This document shows, one piece after another, positions 29,597 through 37,940 of a stretch of DNA of 39,968 bases. This DNA comes from Anaerolineae bacterium (GTDB taxonomy: Bacteria; Chloroflexota; Anaerolineae; JAFGEY01), in contig JAFGIE010000057.1 in NCBI GenBank assembly GCA_016929775.1, positions 1 to 39,968 of the forward strand. Reading direction: 5' to 3'. A model generated the notes under the pieces. It made no database searches. It was not told the origin of the DNA and worked only from the letters and a program-made list of their open reading frames with translations. The stretch's first letter is position 1; the number at the start of each line of letters is the position of its first letter. The position numbers and the translations under genes are program-made.

Positions 29597-31141
29597 GTGC
29601 CCGAACGCGGCTTGACCTGCGAACAGTGGACAATACTCGACATTGCCCTCGGCGAACGGGGCCGGATCGAGGACCCCTTTGGGGTGGTCTGTGGCGCCAC
29701 CTTTACTGGACCGGACGGCAGTGTGCTCCGCGTGCCCGGCTACTATGACGGCATGCGCGGTGGCAGGGAGCACCACTTTGTGATCCGCTTCTCGCCGCCG
29801 TCGACGGGCCGCTGGACCTTCGAGACCTATGGCAGCCTCCCAACGCTAGCGGGACACCGCGCTTCGATCGAGGTGATGCCGCCGCTCCCAAACTACCACG
29901 GGCCCGTGACCGTCGACCCCGCACACCCGCAGCGGCTGCAGTACGCAGACGGCACGCCCTATCTGCTCTTCGCGTTCGAGGCTGATTGGCTTGCCCTCCT
30001 CGACCCACCCTCCTCGGAGGCAATGCCGGCAACGCAGACACTGATCGACCGCATCGCGGAAGCGGGATTCAACCACGTGATCATGAACGTCTATGCATAC
30101 GACGTGCCGTGGGAGAAAGACCGGGCCCTACAGCCCGAGCACGAGTACGGCGCGCCCACGACGTATCCCTTTGGCGGCAGCAACGACGCGCCCGACTACC
30201 GCACACTCAACGTAGCCTATTTCCAGCATCTCGACCGCGTTGTGCACGCGCTGAGCCGAGCTGGCATCGTCGCCCACCTCATGATCTATGTCTGGAACAA
30301 GCTCGTCCAGTGGCCCGAGAAGCACAGCCGGGCCGACAATCGCTTCTTTGACTATGTGATCGCACGCTACCAAGCCTTCAGCAACGTCGTATGGGATGTG
30401 TCCAAGGAGGCGCTGGGGTACGGACGCTGCGACCACGCCTATATCGTCGAGCGCATCGCCCGCATCCGCCGCCTCGATGCCTACCGACGCCTGCTCACCG
30501 TCCACGACTTTGCGTTTTGCGCTGCGCACCCGCACCTGGTCGACCTGATCTCGATCCAGAGCTGGCGCTCTGACCTCTACGAGATCATGAGCGCAGTTCG
30601 CGAGCGACACCCCAACATGCCCGTGCACAACATCGAGCACGGCGGCTACGAGCGCGGTCCCTATGTCGTCTTTCCTGGTGACTATGACGACCCTGTGGCT
30701 TGTCTGGAGCGCAACTATGCCTGTGCCTTTGCCGGCGCCTATTCGACCTACTATTGGCAGGGCACGTCGTGGAACGTGGTCATTCCGGACCCGATGGCAC
30801 TGCCCGCTGACCAGCGGCCGCACTTGGCGTGGTACACGCATCTCGCCGACCTCCTGGTCCACTATGACTACAACGCGCTATCTCCTGTCGCCGGGGGCGC
30901 TTCGAGCGGCTACTGTCTGTCCGACGGGCAGGGGCGTCATCTCTACCTGGTGCCCAAGGAGAACAGATCCATCCACGTCACCCTCGGCGATCAGGCCGAC
31001 CGGCGCGTGCGCGTCACGTGGTTCGACCCTCACACGGGCGCGCGTATCGACGGGGGCGAGGTGACGCTCCGTAGGTGGCACCCCTTCACGCCGCCATGGC
31101 GTGGGCAGATGGCAGTCCTGGTCCTCGAGACGGTTGACTGA
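29597..31141 (+). CDS. DUF5060/DUF4038-type glycoside hydrolase-like protein
   Basis: A 514-aa protein with GTG start 29597 behind GAGGAGG. The N-terminal ~90 residues are a beta-sandwich of the DUF5060 type (FGVVCGATFTGPDGSVLRVPGYYDG ... HHFVIRFSPPSTGRWTFETYGS). Residues ~105-430 form a TIM-barrel region of the DUF4038/apiosidase-like group (GTPYLLFAFEADWLALL; IDRIAEAGFNHVIMNVYAYDV; NVVWDVSKEALGYG; VHNIEHGGYERG). The glutamates in WDVSKEA and HNIEHGGYE are candidate catalytic residues for this retaining-clan fold. The C-terminal ~80 residues are a beta-domain. There is no signal peptide, so it acts in the cytoplasm or the true start differs. The substrate is a plant- or bacterial-type glycan, unspecified. 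Confidence 0.8.
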   Translation: MPERGLTCEQWTILDIALGERGRIEDPFGVVCGATFTGPDGSVLRVPGYYDGMRGGREHHFVIRFSPPSTGRWTFETYGSLPTLAGHRASIEVMPPLPNYHGPVTVDPAHPQRLQYADGTPYLLFAFEADWLALLDPPSSEAMPATQTLIDRIAEAGFNHVIMNVYAYDVPWEKDRALQPEHEYGAPTTYPFGGSNDAPDYRTLNVAYFQHLDRVVHALSRAGIVAHLMIYVWNKLVQWPEKHSRADNRFFDYVIARYQAFSNVVWDVSKEALGYGRCDHAYIVERIARIRRLDAYRRLLTVHDFAFCAAHPHLVDLISIQSWRSDLYEIMSAVRERHPNMPVHNIEHGGYERGPYVVFPGDYDDPVACLERNYACAFAGAYSTYYWQGTSWNVVIPDPMALPADQRPHLAWYTHLADLLVHYDYNALSPVAGGASSGYCLSDGQGRHLYLVPKENRSIHVTLGDQADRRVRVTWFDPHTGARIDGGEVTLRRWHPFTPPWRGQMAVLVLETVD

Positions 31142-31170
31142 CGGTCAGACAGATGGAGAGGAGCAATGAC

Positions 31171-31650
31171 ATGGGAGAGCGCTATCGTACGATCGGAGAC
31201 TATCCGCCACGCGAGGATGCAGTCGGGATCGTGATGCGCCTGATCGACGGGCTCGGCTACCGTTTCTACTGGGCCACACAGGGCCTGCGCGACGCGGACT
31301 ATGCCTTCTCGCCCGGCGCGGGCTGCATGACGATCGGCGAGCTGATCGGGCACGTGTGGGGGCTCGCCAACTGGGTCCACGGCAACCTCGTCGGCGCTGG
31401 GACAGGCGCGCGCCCCGCCGACCCCGCCGGACAGCGCGTCCAGGCGCTAGCGCTGCTCCACGCGATCCGGACGCACATCGGCACGCTCGACGGGGCAGCG
31501 CTCTTGAGCCTGCGCATCGACGACCACCCCTTCTGGCACGTGATCAACGGACCCCTATCCGATGCGTTGACCCATACCGGGCAGATCGCGTCCTTCCGGC
31601 GCCTCAACGGGAACCCCGTCCCCCGGCACAGCGTCTTTGCCGGGCGCTAA
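31171..31650 (+). CDS. DinB-like putative metalloenzyme
   Basis: A 159-aa protein with ATG start 31171, behind GAGGAG at good spacing; an earlier ATG at 31153 lacks this. The four-helix-bundle pattern of the DinB/YfiT-like superfamily is present: VMRLIDGLGYRFYWATQGLRDADYAFSPGAGCMTIGELIGHVWGLANWVHGNL, later FWHVINGPLSDALTHTGQIASFRR. Histidines at GELIGHVWG and TLHTGQ-like positions (here DALTHTGQ) are the usual metal ligands. Members include thiol transferases and many proteins of unknown role. The stop shares bases with the convergent kinase-like gene (CTAA), so the two genes overlap by 4 bp at their 3-prime ends. Confidence 0.8.
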   Translation: MGERYRTIGDYPPREDAVGIVMRLIDGLGYRFYWATQGLRDADYAFSPGAGCMTIGELIGHVWGLANWVHGNLVGAGTGARPADPAGQRVQALALLHAIRTHIGTLDGAALLSLRIDDHPFWHVINGPLSDALTHTGQIASFRRLNGNPVPRHSVFAGR

Positions 31651-32648
31651 AAGACCGGCAGCGCCACATACGGCTCGGCCCACGCGCGCAGGGACAGCTC
31701 TGGCGCCCACCACACGCCGTGCCGCTGCCCGAACTGCCACAGCACGGCGCGGTCGTGCAGCATGTAGACCGGGAACCGCTCCGCGAATCCCTGCCGCAGC
31801 GGGCGGCGCGCGCGGTAGGCGTCGACGTAGGCGCGCGCCAGGGCGAGGTCCTCGTCGGCGAACCACGCCGCCGAACGGACCAGGTCCTGCTCCCCATCGC
31901 CCATGACGGCGCCCATATAGTCAAACACGCCGCTCACCCGCCACGCGCCCGCTTCCCGCTCGACGACCAGGTTGCCCGGCTTGTAGTCGCCCATCACGAA
32001 ACACGCCTCGAACGGGATACCCAGCGCCCCCTCACAACGGGCGATCGTCTCCTCTACCCACGCCACGTCGGCGGCGGTCGTGCGATCGGACTCGGCGCGC
32101 GCGACCTCGACCCATTCCCGGATCTGGTTGGCAACGCGCTCCGCATACGGCTGGTCAAAGGGCTGCACGGTGTCCGTATCGAGGTCGTAGGCCCCAGGGC
32201 GGGGCCACGTCAGCCGGTGCAGCTCTGCCAGGGCATCGCCCATGGCGCGCGCCACGCCCCGCCGGTCTCCTGCGCCCAGCCCCTCCCACACCGCTGGATC
32301 GCTGAGCTGCAGCCCTGGCATGCGCGGCATAACCACATAGCTCCACCCAAAGACCTCGCTCCCCAGCTCGAGGCGGTAGGGCCACGGCACCGGCGCGCGA
32401 GTGTGCGCGTGGAGCTGCTCCGTGTAGAACCGCTCCTCCGGGAACTGGTGCGGCCAAAACGGCGCCCCGCGCAGCACGTACTGCCCGCGCGTGCTGGTCA
32501 GAAAGAGGTTCTGTCCAAAGTTGCCCGCCGAGATCGGCTCCGCCCGTACCAAAGTCCCCAGGTCGAACCGGTCCAGCGCCGCCTGGAGCTGTGCGCGGGT
32601 CAGCAGGCCCAGCCGCTCCGAGTACCTGCGACCCTGTCCCTCGCTCAA
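31647..32648 (-). CDS. Aminoglycoside phosphotransferase/choline kinase-like protein
   Basis: A 333-aa protein with TTG start 32648, overlapping the NUDIX stop (TTGA), with GGAGGAG 7 nt upstream; GTG 32651 is the alternative. The APH fold is visible: EPISAGNFGQNLFLTSTRGQYVLRGAP (ATP loop and lysine-region equivalent), catalytic loop FVMGDYKPGNLVV, and metal-binding GVFDYMGAVMGDGEQDLVR. In the catalytic loop the usual His before Gly-Asp is replaced by Met, but Asp and Asn are kept. The fold is shared by antibiotic kinases, homoserine and choline kinases and others; nothing here points to resistance. It is the last gene of a five-gene operon. Confidence 0.85.
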   Translation of the reverse strand: MSEGQGRRYSERLGLLTRAQLQAALDRFDLGTLVRAEPISAGNFGQNLFLTSTRGQYVLRGAPFWPHQFPEERFYTEQLHAHTRAPVPWPYRLELGSEVFGWSYVVMPRMPGLQLSDPAVWEGLGAGDRRGVARAMGDALAELHRLTWPRPGAYDLDTDTVQPFDQPYAERVANQIREWVEVARAESDRTTAADVAWVEETIARCEGALGIPFEACFVMGDYKPGNLVVEREAGAWRVSGVFDYMGAVMGDGEQDLVRSAAWFADEDLALARAYVDAYRARRPLRQGFAERFPVYMLHDRAVLWQFGQRHGVWWAPELSLRAWAEPYVALPVF

Positions 32649-33112
32649 CACCCCTCCTCCGGCGCCGCGACGGGATGGGGATAGCGGGTAGCGTCGCCCC
32701 ACGTCTCGATCTCGTCCAGGAACATCCCGACGCCGTGCAGGCCCGCCGCCCACAGGAACGTCCGGTCACGCGCCGGGATATCGCGGAGCGCCATCCACCG
32801 CACGTCCACCAGCACGGCGTCTCCACCCGCCAGCTCTGGGTCGATCCCCAGGCGCGGCTCTTGTGCGCCTACGTCCACCAGGAACGTGTAGGCCACGTCA
32901 TGCGGCGCGAAATCGACCACTGCCGTGCGCCGCACGATCACGCCCCGCATGCCGGTCTCCTCTTCCAGCTCGCGCAGGGCAGCCTGGGCGGGCGTCTCGC
33001 CTGCCTCGATCCCGCCGCCCGGCAGGCACCACCACGACACGCCCCCCTGGCAGTGCTGCACCATGAGCACCCGCTCTCCCCGGCAGACGATGCACTGCGC
33101 CCGGACGCTCAC
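32645..33112 (-). CDS. NUDIX hydrolase
   Basis: A 155-aa protein with GTG start 33112, 2 nt after the stop of the 60-aa gene. The Nudix box is complete: GGGIEAGETPAQAALRELEEETGM (G-x5-E-x7-R-E-U-x-E-E-x-G-U), near residues 33-55, which binds the metal and hydrolyses a nucleoside diphosphate linked to another moiety. The N-terminal strand SVRAQCIVCRGERVLMVQHCQGGVSWWCLPGG is typical. The substrate is unknown; this layout is like small house-cleaning Nudix enzymes. Its stop overlaps the start of the kinase-like gene, giving translational coupling. Confidence 0.92.
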   Translation of the reverse strand: MSVRAQCIVCRGERVLMVQHCQGGVSWWCLPGGGIEAGETPAQAALRELEEETGMRGVIVRRTAVVDFAPHDVAYTFLVDVGAQEPRLGIDPELAGGDAVLVDVRWMALRDIPARDRTFLWAAGLHGVGMFLDEIETWGDATRYPHPVAAPEEGC

Positions 33113-33114
33113 CC

Positions 33115-33297
33115 CTACCGGCCCAGAAGACCGCCCAGGCCGCCCAGATCGCCGCCCGAGACCACCTTGTCGATCTGGGAGGCGATCGGCGCGGGCAGCT
33201 TTTGCTTGAGAAAATTCAGCACCGTCTCCACAGCCGTCTTGGCGGTTGCCTCGGGGATGCCCGTCTTTTTCGCGACCAACTTGACCAGCTCGTCCAT
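33115..33297 (-). CDS. Small helical protein with Gly-Leu-rich tail
   Basis: A 60-aa protein starting at ATG 33297 behind AAGGAG. The sequence MDELVKLVAKKTGIPEATAKTAVETVLNFLKQKLPAPIASQIDKVVSGG reads as an amphipathic helical bundle, followed by DLGGLGGLLGR. Small proteins of this pattern are common in Chloroflexota and cyanobacteria and are usually annotated as hypothetical. The gene is kept because of its good ribosome-binding site and its fit between the SDR gene (32-bp gap) and the NUDIX gene (2-nt gap). Confidence 0.75.
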   Translation of the reverse strand: MDELVKLVAKKTGIPEATAKTAVETVLNFLKQKLPAPIASQIDKVVSGGDLGGLGGLLGR

Positions 33298-33329
33298 TCC
33301 TTCGTCTCCTTCCTGTGCCTGCGCACAGA

Positions 33330-34127
33330 CTACACGTCCTCGGCAAACAGGTCGCGCCGGCGGACAGGCGCGCTCAGGAACCTACCCGCGATCTTCCAGG
33401 GCGTCAGCCACGCGATGCGCACCCCGTTGCGCTCGTTCGCCAGCACCCGGTCCGCAAGCCAGGGCGCCACGGTCTCGACGCGGTCGGCGAGGATGTTATA
33501 GATGTGCTTGGCGCGCTCCCAGTCCTCGCCCTCCCGCGCTCGCTCCCCAACCAGCAGATCGGTGACCACCATGCCCGGGCTGAGCGCGCCGACCAGGACC
33601 GGCGTGCCCACCACTTCCCGCGCCAGCGACTCGGTAAAGTACCGGATCCCGGCTTTGGTCGTCCCATACAGCGTCATCCGTCCCGCCTTGCGCCCATCGC
33701 TGCCCAGGCCCTCGAGGGTATAGACTGCGCCGTGGCCCTGCGCCAACATGCCCTGTATCGCCACCGCGGCGCCGTACATGGTGCCCAGCAGGTTCGTCTC
33801 GACCACAGCCGCGAGGCGGCTGGATGGGTGCGTCCAGAAGGGAAGGGAAGGCTGCGTGAGCGCGGCGTTGTTGATCCAGATGTCGACCGTCCCAAACCGC
33901 TCCTTTGCCACCTCCCACAGTGCCTCCACCTGCTCGGATCGCGTCACGTCACAGGGTCGGCCCAGGATCCGCGCTCTCTCGTGCCGCGCCGCGAGGTCCT
34001 CGACTGCCTGATCCACGGCATCGGCGGTACGTCCACTGATCGCTACGGCACAGCCCCGCGCGAGAAAGGCATCTGCCATCCCGCGCCCGATCCCGCGTGT
34101 GCTGCCGGTGATCACGATCGATCGCAC
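33330..34127 (-). CDS. Short-chain dehydrogenase/reductase (SDR)
   Basis: A 265-aa protein with GTG start 34127, with GGAGG 8 nt upstream, overlapping the GNAT gene by 16 bp. The classical SDR motifs are ordered: TGSTRGIGRG (NAD(P)-binding TGxxxGIG) near residues 6-15, CDVTRSEQ, NNAA near 90, and catalytic YGTTKAGIRYF (Tyr and Lys) near 160. The position usually held by the catalytic Ser falls in TLEGLGSDG, where the residue is less clear, so substrate and activity are uncertain. The cofactor is likely NADPH, given the Arg in the glycine loop. It belongs to an operon of small enzymes. Confidence 0.9.
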   Translation of the reverse strand: MRSIVITGSTRGIGRGMADAFLARGCAVAISGRTADAVDQAVEDLAARHERARILGRPCDVTRSEQVEALWEVAKERFGTVDIWINNAALTQPSLPFWTHPSSRLAAVVETNLLGTMYGAAVAIQGMLAQGHGAVYTLEGLGSDGRKAGRMTLYGTTKAGIRYFTESLAREVVGTPVLVGALSPGMVVTDLLVGERAREGEDWERAKHIYNILADRVETVAPWLADRVLANERNGVRIAWLTPWKIAGRFLSAPVRRRDLFAEDV

Positions 34128-34699
34128 GTCTGTCGCCTCCCGTGGTATGGTCGCCGCTCTGCACCCCAAGCTTCGCGCGTCAGGACAAACGACAGCGCGA
34201 CGAACTCGATCGGCTGCCCATCCTCCGTCTTGCGCAGCGAGCCCGTCCCCCGACCCGTCTCGCGGAAACCCAACCGTCGCAGCAGGCGGCAAGAGGGCAC
34301 ATTGGCCTCGGCGGTCCCGGTGCTGATCTGCGCTGCTCCCAGCTCGTCAAACGCGTGGTCGAGCACAGCCTGGCACGCCTCCGTGGCATACCCGTGGCCA
34401 TGGTGCCCGGGGTGGAAAACGTATCCGAAGCCGAATTCCCGGAGGTCACTCCCCTCCTTGGGGCTCCGCGCGACCAGGCCGATCAGCGTGCCCGGGTCGC
34501 GCAGGCAGACGGCGAGGTAGTGGTCGCTGCCGGCGAACCACTGCGCGATGCCCCGGATCTTGTCCTCTGCGGTAGGCCACGCGCCATCGTACTGCGCCAC
34601 CTCCATCGCCTGGTACGCGACGATCATCTCGTGCAGGTCGCGCCAGTCCTCGGCGCCAAAGTTCCGGATCGTCAGCCTTCTGGTCTCGATCGCCTGCAC
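34112..34699 (-). CDS. GNAT (RimJ/RimL-like) N-acetyltransferase
   Basis: A 195-aa protein with GTG start 34699 behind GGAG. It shows the RimJ/RimL subgroup pattern: IETRRLTIRNFGAEDWRDLHEMI, EFGFGYVFHPGHHGHGYATEACQAVLDHAFDELGAAQISTGTAEANVPSCRLLRRLGFRETG (acetyl-CoA-binding region H-H-G-H-G-Y-A). The acceptor may be a protein N-terminus or a small molecule. It is the first gene of the operon reading down to 31647, behind a very good promoter. The C-terminus (AERRPYHGRRQTCDRS) overlaps the SDR start. Confidence 0.88.
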   Translation of the reverse strand: MQAIETRRLTIRNFGAEDWRDLHEMIVAYQAMEVAQYDGAWPTAEDKIRGIAQWFAGSDHYLAVCLRDPGTLIGLVARSPKEGSDLREFGFGYVFHPGHHGHGYATEACQAVLDHAFDELGAAQISTGTAEANVPSCRLLRRLGFRETGRGTGSLRKTEDGQPIEFVALSFVLTREAWGAERRPYHGRRQTCDRS

Positions 34700-34765
34700 G
34701 CTCGCTCCTCCCGCCGATGGTTGTCCCGACTGCCCTTGCCCTACAGAGAGATAGGCTCGCCGCCC

Positions 34766-34794
34766 ATTATAGGCGCGGGACGCAGCACGGTCAA
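34766..34794 (-). promoter_or_regulatory. Strong promoter for the GNAT-SDR-NUDIX-kinase operon
   Basis: On the minus strand TTGACC (34794-34789), 17 nt, and a perfect TATAAT (34771-34766). The transcript would start near 34759, leaving a 60-nt leader. Confidence 0.75.
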
Positions 34795-34888
34795 GCTAGC
34801 CGAGCGTGAACAAAACGCCCCGCGGGCGCATGTAACGATCAAGTAAGCAAGCCAGCCCGTGCCATGCACGCACACAGGAGGAGCCAAG

Positions 34889-36577
34889 ATGAAAGCCAGG
34901 AGCATCGCGATCGCCATCGCCATCAGCACACTGCTCATCGGGGGCTGCGCGTGCGGCGTCGCCGCGCGTCCGCCCACGTCTCAGCCTGCCCAGCAAGAGC
35001 CCCTCGTGGAGAGGGTGGTCACCCGGGAGGTCGAGAAAGAGGTCGTGGTCACGCGGATCGTGCAGGGCGAGGCCCGCCCGCGCCCGACGGCAACGCCGCT
35101 CCCGATGGCTACGGCGTCGCCCGGGAACGTGCCCGTCGTCCCCGTCTACGGCGGCGAGGAGCTGCCCAACGACGAGCCCTACGACAGCATGTTTTTCGAG
35201 CACTATGGCGTCAACCCCTTCATCGACGTCGAGGATGACCCGCTCTCCACCTTTGCGATGGACGTCGACACCGCTTCCTACACCATCGCCCGCCGCTACA
35301 TTAAAGAGGGACACCTGCCGCCCCAGGACGCCGTGCGCGTCGAAGAGTTCGTCAACTACTTTGACCCCACGTACCGTGGGCCGGAGGAGGGGACCAGGGC
35401 CTTTGCGATCCACGTCGAGGGCGCGCCCGCGCCCTTTGGCGAGACCGAGGCCTATCACCTGATCCGCATCGGCATCCAGGGACGGCGGATCCACGACGAG
35501 GACCGCAAGGACGCCACCCTGACCTTTGTCGTCGACGTGTCTGGGTCGATGGAGCGCGAGAACCGCCTGGAACTGGTCAAGCGCGCCCTGCGCCTGCTCG
35601 TCGACGAACTGCGCCCCTCGGACAGCGTGGGCATCGTCGCCTACGGCGACACTGCGCGCGTGATCCTCCAGCCCACCTATGCCAGCGAGCGCGGCGAGGT
35701 CCTGCGCGCGATCGACCGCCTGCGCACCGGCGGATCGACCTACGCCGAAGCAGGGCTGCGCGAGGGCTATCGCATGGCCAACCGCTCCTTCCGCGAGGGG
35801 ACGATCAACCGCGTGATCCTCTGCTCCGACGGCGTCGCCAACGTAGGCGAGACCGGCGCCGACGCGATCTTGGACGTGATCGGCGAGTACGCCGGTCGCG
35901 AGATCGCCCTCTCCACGGTGGGTTTCGGGCTGGGCAACTATAACGACGTGCTGATGGAGCAGCTCGCCGACAAGGGCAATGGCAACTATGCCTACGTCGA
36001 CACCGAGAGCGAGGCGCGCCGGATCTTTGTCGAGGAATTGACCGGCACCCTGCAAGTCATCGCCCGCGACGCCAAGATCCAGGTCGAGTTCAACCCCGCC
36101 GTCGTGAGCCGCTATCGCCTGCTCGGCTACGAGAACCGCGCCGTCGCCGACCAGGATTTCCGCAACGACGCCGTCGACGCCGGTGAGGTAGGCGTCGGGC
36201 ACCACGTCACCGCCCTCTACGAGGTCAAGTTCCAGCGCGACCCCGACGGCGAGGAGGCGATGGGATACGTCCTCACCGTCCGCGTCCGCTACCAGGACCC
36301 GGACAGCGGCTACGTGCACGAGGTGCAGCGCGATGCCTGGCGCGACGACCTGCACCCGACCTTCGACCAAGCCTCGCCCAGCTTTCGGCTCACCGCAGCC
36401 GTCGCCGAGTACGCCGAGATCCTGCGCGGCAGCTACTGGGCCCAGGATGGCAGCCTGTCCGACGTGCGCGACATCGCAGCGCGCGCGCGGCGCGACCTAG
36501 AGTGGGAGCCATCGCTCGACGCCGAGGTCGCCGAGTGGATCGCCCTGGTCGAGCGCGCAGAAGAGCTGTCGCACTGA
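34889..36577 (+). CDS. von Willebrand factor A domain lipoprotein (YfbK-like)
   Basis: A 562-aa protein with ATG start 34889 behind AGGAGGAG; an upstream ATG (34859) lacks a site. A signal with lipobox IGGC (Cys20) makes it a lipoprotein. Residues ~35-60 are a charged helix (LVERVVTREVEKEVVVTRIVQGE), followed by a Pro/Thr linker. Residues ~95-200 match the YfbK N-terminal domain (NPFIDVEDDPLSTFAMDVDTASYTIARRYIKEGHLPPQDAVRVEEFVNYF). The vWA domain has an intact MIDAS motif DVSGS (216-220) with later TGGSTYAEAG and CSDGVANVG. The C-terminal ~150 residues are the DUF3520-type end. It probably mediates metal-dependent protein contacts on the cell surface; the partner is unknown. Confidence 0.92.
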   Translation: MKARSIAIAIAISTLLIGGCACGVAARPPTSQPAQQEPLVERVVTREVEKEVVVTRIVQGEARPRPTATPLPMATASPGNVPVVPVYGGEELPNDEPYDSMFFEHYGVNPFIDVEDDPLSTFAMDVDTASYTIARRYIKEGHLPPQDAVRVEEFVNYFDPTYRGPEEGTRAFAIHVEGAPAPFGETEAYHLIRIGIQGRRIHDEDRKDATLTFVVDVSGSMERENRLELVKRALRLLVDELRPSDSVGIVAYGDTARVILQPTYASERGEVLRAIDRLRTGGSTYAEAGLREGYRMANRSFREGTINRVILCSDGVANVGETGADAILDVIGEYAGREIALSTVGFGLGNYNDVLMEQLADKGNGNYAYVDTESEARRIFVEELTGTLQVIARDAKIQVEFNPAVVSRYRLLGYENRAVADQDFRNDAVDAGEVGVGHHVTALYEVKFQRDPDGEEAMGYVLTVRVRYQDPDSGYVHEVQRDAWRDDLHPTFDQASPSFRLTAAVAEYAEILRGSYWAQDGSLSDVRDIAARARRDLEWEPSLDAEVAEWIALVERAEELSH

Positions 36578-36598
36578 CCCTCCTGGTGGGATAACGCG

Positions 36599-36643
36599 GC
36601 GCTCCGAGGTCCCGAGCGGATCCGCTCGATGACCTCGGAGCGC
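36599..36643. terminator. Long double-stem hairpin between convergent genes
   Basis: GCGCTCCGAGGTC (36599-36611) pairs with GACCTCGGAGCGC (36631-36643). The loop itself is a 16-bp palindrome, CGAGCGGATCCGCTCG (36613-36628). There is no T-run; it probably terminates or protects both converging transcripts. Confidence 0.7.
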
Positions 36644-36674
36644 TGGCGTGCACGCCCCCCTTGCAGCCGTTCGC

Positions 36675-37853
<1,179 letters not shown>

Positions 37854-37940
37854 CTGTGGTCCTCTCCTGGTGGATGGTGGGCGTCGATGCGGTGGGCCGA
37901 TCCGTTCACAGCGGCGCCGGCAGGGCGATCCCGCGTTGCC

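Noticed and set aside
31647..32648. Aminoglycoside resistance gene
   Set aside because: The APH fold is shared by many metabolic kinases, the catalytic loop is atypical, and the operon context is metabolic.
36599..36643. Attachment or recombination site because of the nested palindromes
   Set aside because: It lies between convergent genes and is best explained as a terminator or REP-like structure; no recombinase is nearby.
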